Positions 58,501 through 64,000 of a DNA stretch of 64,000 nucleotides are shown piece after piece. Position 1 is the first letter of the stretch. Every line of letters starts with the position of its first letter. This stretch comes from Bugula neritina (lineage: Eukaryota > Bryozoa > Gymnolaemata > Cheilostomatida > Bugulidae). Where the stretch lies: assembly GCA_964035545.1 (NCBI GenBank), contig OZ037766.1:6735722-6799721 (forward strand), given 5' to 3'. The notes under the pieces were generated by a model. The model had not been told where the DNA came from, made no database searches, and worked only from the letters and a program-made list of their open reading frames with translations. A program made the translations under genes and the position numbers.

Positions 58501-60599
58501 TAATAAATCAATTTACCAGCTACAGATCATTACAACTATGAGAAATAGACAATTAGTAATGTTTTTTAATTATACAGATAATAAACTCTGTCAACATTGA
58601 TTAGGAGCACAGTGCTACTGGTTTTACAGAGGTATTGTTATGTTGTTCCAAGTATAGTGCAGTGTCAAAAATCATTTACTAAGGGAGCTAGTACATATTA
58701 TATAGTTGAATAAAAATTGTCAAAACAATATTTTTATTAGAAAATACTTTACTAAAAAATAAAACTAAAGAAGTAAGGCAGACATAAACTGAATGGTCAA
58801 ATACTGTGCTGCTAAACAAAAAATAATCACACAAAATGTAAATTTGTTATAATAATTACAAAAGTAATATATTTTGATTGATCTATCCTGGATATTACAA
58901 TATTTTTCCAATTCTGAAGCTCCAAAGTAACAAAATTTGTGAAATTATGTAATTGTTAGCTAGCTACATTATTAAGTTATATCTGTTTTCACAAGTACAC
59001 AAATTAAATAGCAGGTGACTTTTACAGATTATGTTTGCTAATTTTGAACTAACTTTTTTTTGAAAAATTATAGCGTTAAAAAAATTCTTCTCATGACTAA
59101 AAAACTAAATGAAGGCAGAGAATGATCAATTTTTATGTTTACTAACTTAGCTTGCAGAGAGCATAAGATTTTACCAAATTTATGAGAATTCAACAATAAA
59201 CTAGGGAAATGCTTGTAGACACTTTTTCACTAAACTACTTATCTACACCTAAGTTTTCAATACTACTAGTATACTTTGAGAATTGACTAAACTGTTCAGC
59301 GAAAATTTAACTTTGACCACTTAGGTAAGAATGCCAGTCCTAAAAGGTTAATAATCACAATACTAGCTTTATGCTTCTAAATATAGAATAAAAAAGCATA
59401 AAATAATAATTTGACTTGAATCAGTGCCTTTTATAAAAAGTAAGGCAAAGGATAAATGAAAGAAAATAAAAAATGAAGATGGTCAAGGCAAGTAAATAAA
59501 AAAGAAAAAGCAGTGTTGATAGCAAAAAATTTTGTTTAGCCTTCTTAGAACATACATTGCTGGCTATCAGCTCAATACCAGAGAATTATGTGTTGCAAAG
59601 GGTATATGTTGGTTGTTTCTGTGTTTTCCTTCTATATCAGTTACCACAATAAGAGCCAGAAGGATACTTGGTCCAATAGCTGTGGTGTGCATCTAGGTGG
59701 CTCAAGAAGTATTTAAATTAGTGGTAGAGTCTTTGATAAGTGAACCCATGTTCTGGTGGTCAATTCACTGAACAAAACCTATTTTGCCGTAAATTGTCAT
59801 CAATGAGACAATGACTAGTCCAACTTGTTAATTTTTTCAGCAGCAGAAATATGACACCAACTGGTTTTGATGTTCTTAGTAGAATAACATTGGGGAGATG
59901 ATCCCACTATTTTATTTGAAAGACAGTCTGGAGCCAACATTGCTGGGTGAAAGAGCCTTACAATCTGATGGCCGCATGTAAGCTATGACTCACACTCAAC
60001 AAGGTAGTTAGTAATACAGCTCTGCACAGGCTTAAACTTTAGATTTCTCCTAGCCTTTTTGTTAAGTCTGCCAAATTCTCTGCTTGCAGCTGAAAGTTTT
60101 CAGCTTATTTACTATCTTTTTTTTATAGAAAATTTGGCATAAGGGAGTTAATGATAAAAGACTACCAAGCTAAAATACTGACATGGTTATAATAGCTTCT
60201 AAGAATTTTAAAATTGACATTTGGAAAAGAAAACGATGAATAGTGCCTGTAGAGAGCCCACAACTCCAATTGTGCTCGAGTGTTAATTAGTAATTATATA
60301 TAATAACAACCCTGATTTAGTGACTATTATTAGGATACTCATACTCCTAGTGCAAAGTAAAGGTAGGTCTCCCTTACAGTTGCAGAGGTTCAATCACTAT
60401 GTAAATGTTCAAATGATGACACATTGGTTGCTAGTTAGCCATACTCATAGGTTTATTTAATGTGCAGTTGCTTATAACACATGGTTATAATTATCATTCT
60501 GATAACTACGTCTCCTGATTGTCATCATCATCATAATTGAAACAAAAGTAAAACATCAATATGTTGAGAGTATTCCCAAGTAAGTGAAACACTATTTCA

Positions 60600-61310
60600 G
60601 TATTCGAACTATTGGTATTAATTAGTAGTACTATTACTATTAGTATTGATTGTCAGAATACAAAATTGAAGACTTGCAACTCTAAGATTACTTTTAAGTT
60701 TAGGAATAAAAATAAGTATTTCACTATCTGCCAATAACATTTACTGATAGTGATATAAGACAATTACAAATAATATTAATAAGACCAACTATGAGTTTCA
60801 GTTGCGTCTAAGTCTTCCAATTACTGCTACTCATACTGTACTACTAGTACTGTACTAGTACTACTGGTAGTAACCTTACTATAATTATAACTATTGCATT
60901 TACCATTAGATAATTAGTATTACTGTTGCTATTAATATTAGTATTAGCATTCGATTTAGTATTTAGCTGTGGTGCTCACTTACACCTAATTTAAAATTAG
61001 ATCTAGTCATTTAGTGACGTAGTCGTAGCACCATAACTATAACTATAAGCGTAGCCTTATACTTATAGTTATAGGTATCTTGCCAAATTTTATTTCAAGT
61101 TTAACTCTAAATCAGAAAGTAAGACTTGGAGTTGTACTAACTCTAAAAGTTAGAGTAGGACTCAAAGTCAAACTGAAACTTAATCACATTCACAATGAAT
61201 GAATGGTACTGATAGTGACAATCACAATGACAATGATAGTGGCAGTGCAAGATCAAGATGAATATGGAATATTTATATTCATATTCATATTGATAATCAT
61301 AACGAGCTAT
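60600..61310. repeat. Degenerate simple-sequence block
   Basis: Drifted TAGTACTACT, TTAGTATTAG, CTATAACTATAAG and CATATTCATATT units, in the same style as the blocks at 11.8, 17.8 and 41.5 kb. Confidence 0.7.
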
Positions 61311-61478
61311 GACCTTTTTTAGGTCGGTCACGAGTCAAGTCTATTTAAATGCGGCCTTTGCCTTCACGAGGCATCAACTTTGGCAAACACAGTCACAATC
61401 ACTCAAACTCAAAGAGTTCGGAGTAACTGCAAGTTGCAGTCAACGGTAGCTGTATCAATGTTGGGAAATGATTGACAC

Positions 61479-61582
61479 AGCACCAAATTGGGGGTGACTG
61501 AGTGCATTGGTTCAGAGGTCTCAAACTCGGAGTGTGAAGTTCGGACAGCGATGCGTTTAATAACTCCTAAATTGATGCTGCT
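61479..61582. mobile_element. Foldback MITE family F, 104-bp copy
   Basis: It starts GCACCAAATTGGGGGTGACT and ends AAATTGATGCTGC, the inverted counterpart. The internal CTCAAACTCGG and GAGTGTGAAG pair in part. A CTAGAAGCAGCA motif flanks this copy and the 19.0-kb copy. Confidence 0.7.
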
Positions 61583-61849
61583 TCTAGCGACACCTTCCAA
61601 CAATATTTTTGACGCTATTATATAGCCTATGTAATAATACCATTTAACATATCACGCTGTATGCATGACATGACATTATGTCCTTTTGTCATTCGCACTC
61701 ATACGTGGTTCACGCCCACTGCCGCAGGAATAGTATAAGTAGGATAACTCTCTAATATATGCAAAACAGGAAGATTTTTAACAGTTTACCTTTGTATTAA
61801 CTTTTGCACTTCAAGTTACTTTTTAGAGATACGCAATACAAATGAGGAA

Positions 61850-62100
61850 ATAATAGCAGAGACCAGAGTGATGCCGGTTAAAGATCTGATGAGAGAAAAA
61901 AATGCATGTTAGGCGGACAGAAAGTAAGGACAACATCCGGAGAGTGTCAGAAATGACAGTTGAAGGAGTGTCACCTAGGGATATACCAAAACAAAGATGG
62001 TGCGATATGATAACCTCAGACCTTAGATGGCTTGATCTAGATAGGTCAGATATGCCAAAGATCGAGTGCGATGGAGGAGTTTTGTAAAACTTGGAATCGA
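61850..62100 (+). pseudogene. LINE C-terminal fragment
   Basis: The plus-strand frame at 61902-62087 reads HVRRTESKDNIRRVSEMTVE and then PKQRWCDMITSDL. This matches the usual LINE tail layout (HVxR...RRVxxMxVEG...GRPKxRWxDxxxxDL). It is truncated at both ends and not the same copy as the fragment at 32.9 kb. Confidence 0.7.
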
Positions 62101-62880
62101 GCCGAAACCGCCACACTGGACCGCTGCGGTAAAAGGTGACCACTTTTTATTCCTTTATTTTGAGTGAACTCGCAGAATGCAGATTTTGTAATCTGTTAAG
62201 ACATGAAATAAATAATATGCTATGTTTCTTGCTTAAACTAAATTAATAATATCTGTTAGATTATTTCAAATAGATTTATGCATTACAAAAATTTGATAGT
62301 GGTGAATTTTATGTATTGTCACTCAGAATTTGCTAATAGATAGCACGGCACATCAGGTTGGATGTCATAACACCAACACCATTTAATATTTACCAAAAAT
62401 GCATTCAAGTTGAAATAAAATGCACCAATAAATGTGTAAATTTTAAAATAATCTGAGGTATATTATAAATTAAAAATATATCTGTCAAAATAGTTTATAT
62501 GTATACAATCAATCTATAAGTCACAAAAATACAAGTAGCAAAAATATACTCCAATTAAAAAAATAAACAGGCTTGTGATTGTGAACCCAAAACATGCGCA
62601 TAAGATATGCATATAAATTATTTTTATAAATGTATAGAACAAAAATATCATTAATTTAGTTTTATTATTTGAGCAGATTTTTATACTATAAAGAAAACAA
62701 CCACACTATCTGCATGTTATTTCCCATCTTTACTTTGCTATTAGATAATATTATAAAATTAGAACTAGTTATGTAAACATAACATAGTTATACAAGTAAA
62801 ATTTCTTCAATACATGCCTATAGATACGTATACATGGTTACAGGGCAACTCATACTAACCAAATTACACATTATAGTTTG

Positions 62881-64000
62881 TCATTCTGCCGGAAATTCAT
62901 TACTAGACAATGTGGCTAAGTTGAGGGGAGGTACTGACTCCTCCTCATTGTCACTATGAACCGGTGATTCCTGGGCTATGTCATTGTCAGCAGGTGGCAC
63001 TTGTGATTCAGCAGATATTTCACAGGAAGACTTCAGCAAAAGTTGATCAGAAATATTCTTCTTTTCAAATTCATCTAATTCTTCTGTAGTGGGAATATGC
63101 AATTTCTTACGCAATCGCACTTTAGCGGCATGCTCTTGTCGTGCCTTTAGTTTGTCTTTAATTGCTTGCAACTTGAGTTCTCGGTTTTCAGCAACCTGGT
63201 CAACTTTTTGTATTGTGTGTTCGAGCAACTCTTGTTGCTGTTTGACCTGATCTTGTTGTATGTTCACTACATCTGATTTTGTTGATACTGAGTTTATTTT
63301 CTCCAGCTTTTCCAGTTCAGCTTCCTAAAAAATTAGCCCACAGTAAACATAATATAGTTTATTCCTTAAAATAACAATTATGTGCATTCATGCGCAGGTG
63401 TGCGTGGGTATCAATTCTGAAGTAGGGCCAAAGTCACACAATGTCCAAATCTAGGCTGACCAAATCAATTCATGACTCAGAAAAACAAGTTTAAGCCACT
63501 TCAAATTGAGTAATGACTTGAATATATTTAAGTCAATTTGAACTGACTTGCAAGCCTTACAAGTCAGTACATATTGTTTGTGATGCTCATTTAAACATCA
63601 GCATAAATGTGATGGGGATTAATAAACCGTTGCAGTATTTAGCAGTTAGAGTACCTCTAGTTTCAGTTCTTTTTAAACTTTTGTTTTTATAAACAATAAA
63701 TAATATCAATATATTTATTGTAATACAATGCAAACATTATCATAAACATATTTTATAAGCACCAACTGTAGTTAGGTGTTTCGTATGCAATAAATCTCAA
63801 ATACTATCAATTTCTAAACAAACCTTCCTTCGTTGTTCTGCTTTTGCAAGCTTATTAGCTATTTCTTCTTTTGTTTTCTTCTTCTTTTTTCTTTTATCTA
63901 GTTTGGCAAGACGTGCAGGTATAGCTCGTCTAGGCAGCGTGGTGGCTTCTACCACTTCAAAAGCTAAACCATTCTTTGCTTCAAATTTTGATGTAGCAAT
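62881..64000 (-). CDS. STMN: Stathmin-like protein, 3' end (partial)
   Basis: Two exons are visible: 63824-64000 (its 5' side runs off the window) and 62881-63324, ending in TGA, together 206 residues. The first reads GLAFEVVE, then a basic stretch with five consecutive lysines, then TKEEIANKLAKAEQRRK. The second continues EAELEKLEK and later ENRELKLQAIKDKLKARQEH and AAKVR. This order (an AFE start, EEI..KL..AE.RRK, then a long helix with repeated Ala-Ile-Leu spacing) is the stathmin domain, which binds tubulin and promotes microtubule disassembly. The C-terminal 60 residues are acidic and Ser/Pro-rich. No catalytic motif is present. Another microtubule-associated coiled-coil protein is possible. 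Confidence 0.65.

Larger units (their letters stand above)
55414..62880. other. Intergenic region between the ENTPDase and stathmin-like genes
   Basis: It holds the ENTPDase promoter at its left edge. AT-rich DNA without supported exons follows to about 60.3 kb, then a simple-sequence block, a foldback MITE, a LINE tail and the stathmin-like 3' UTR at the right edge. Confidence 0.6.

Noticed and set aside
18961-61603. Similar short peptides at 18961-19230 (plus) and 61409-61603 (minus)
   Set aside because: Both cross family F foldback copies. The likeness is explained by the repeat.
1-64000. tRNA, rRNA, prokaryotic operons or phage genes
   Set aside because: No clover-leaf with conserved A and B boxes or rRNA core was recognised by eye, and the gene structure is eukaryotic throughout. 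A covariance-model scan would be needed to exclude small RNAs.

Overview
The window is nuclear DNA of an AT-rich invertebrate animal. Genes are split by many short GT-AG introns, and the rest is filled with transposon remnants, foldback elements, minisatellites and degenerate simple sequence. The gene content (two GalT-like membrane proteins, an ectonucleotidase, a stathmin-type protein) is metazoan. A lophotrochozoan would fit, but the phylum cannot be fixed by reading alone. All four supported genes lie on the minus strand.

Layout: (1) 1.8-10.1 kb, GalT-like gene A: 11 coding exons, 484 residues, a type II membrane protein with a galactose-1-phosphate uridylyltransferase-like (HIT superfamily) domain. 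(2) 10.1-32.1 kb, no supported gene: a probable 3-kb TIR element, a 764-bp MITE, a 516-bp MITE, degenerate simple sequence, a 5.3-kb long-inverted-repeat composite interrupted by a 1.7-kb hAT element with 8-bp target duplications, and a TA-flanked element interrupted by a second transposon. (3) 32.1-38.7 kb, GalT-like gene B: a paralogue of A with the same exon plan, 456 residues. (4) 43.0-55.4 kb, a cell-surface type ENTPDase (CD39 family): 11 exons, 519 residues, all five apyrase conserved regions and two terminal membrane anchors. (5) 55.4-62.9 kb, intergenic, with simple-sequence DNA, a foldback MITE and a LINE tail. (6) 62.9-64.0 kb, the 3' end of a stathmin-like gene running off the right edge.

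The exon models were built by hand from splice sites. In all three complete genes every intron phase closes and the summed coding length is a multiple of three. Genes A and B carry the family's CxxC, an upstream His and an HPHxQ catalytic motif, yet have an N-terminal signal anchor, so the catalytic domain should face the lumen or outside, unlike cytosolic GalT. The neighbouring ENTPDase also works on nucleotides outside the cytosol. A functional link is only inferred. Exons 7-8 of A and B, with the intron between them, are far more alike than the other exons, which points to recent gene conversion.
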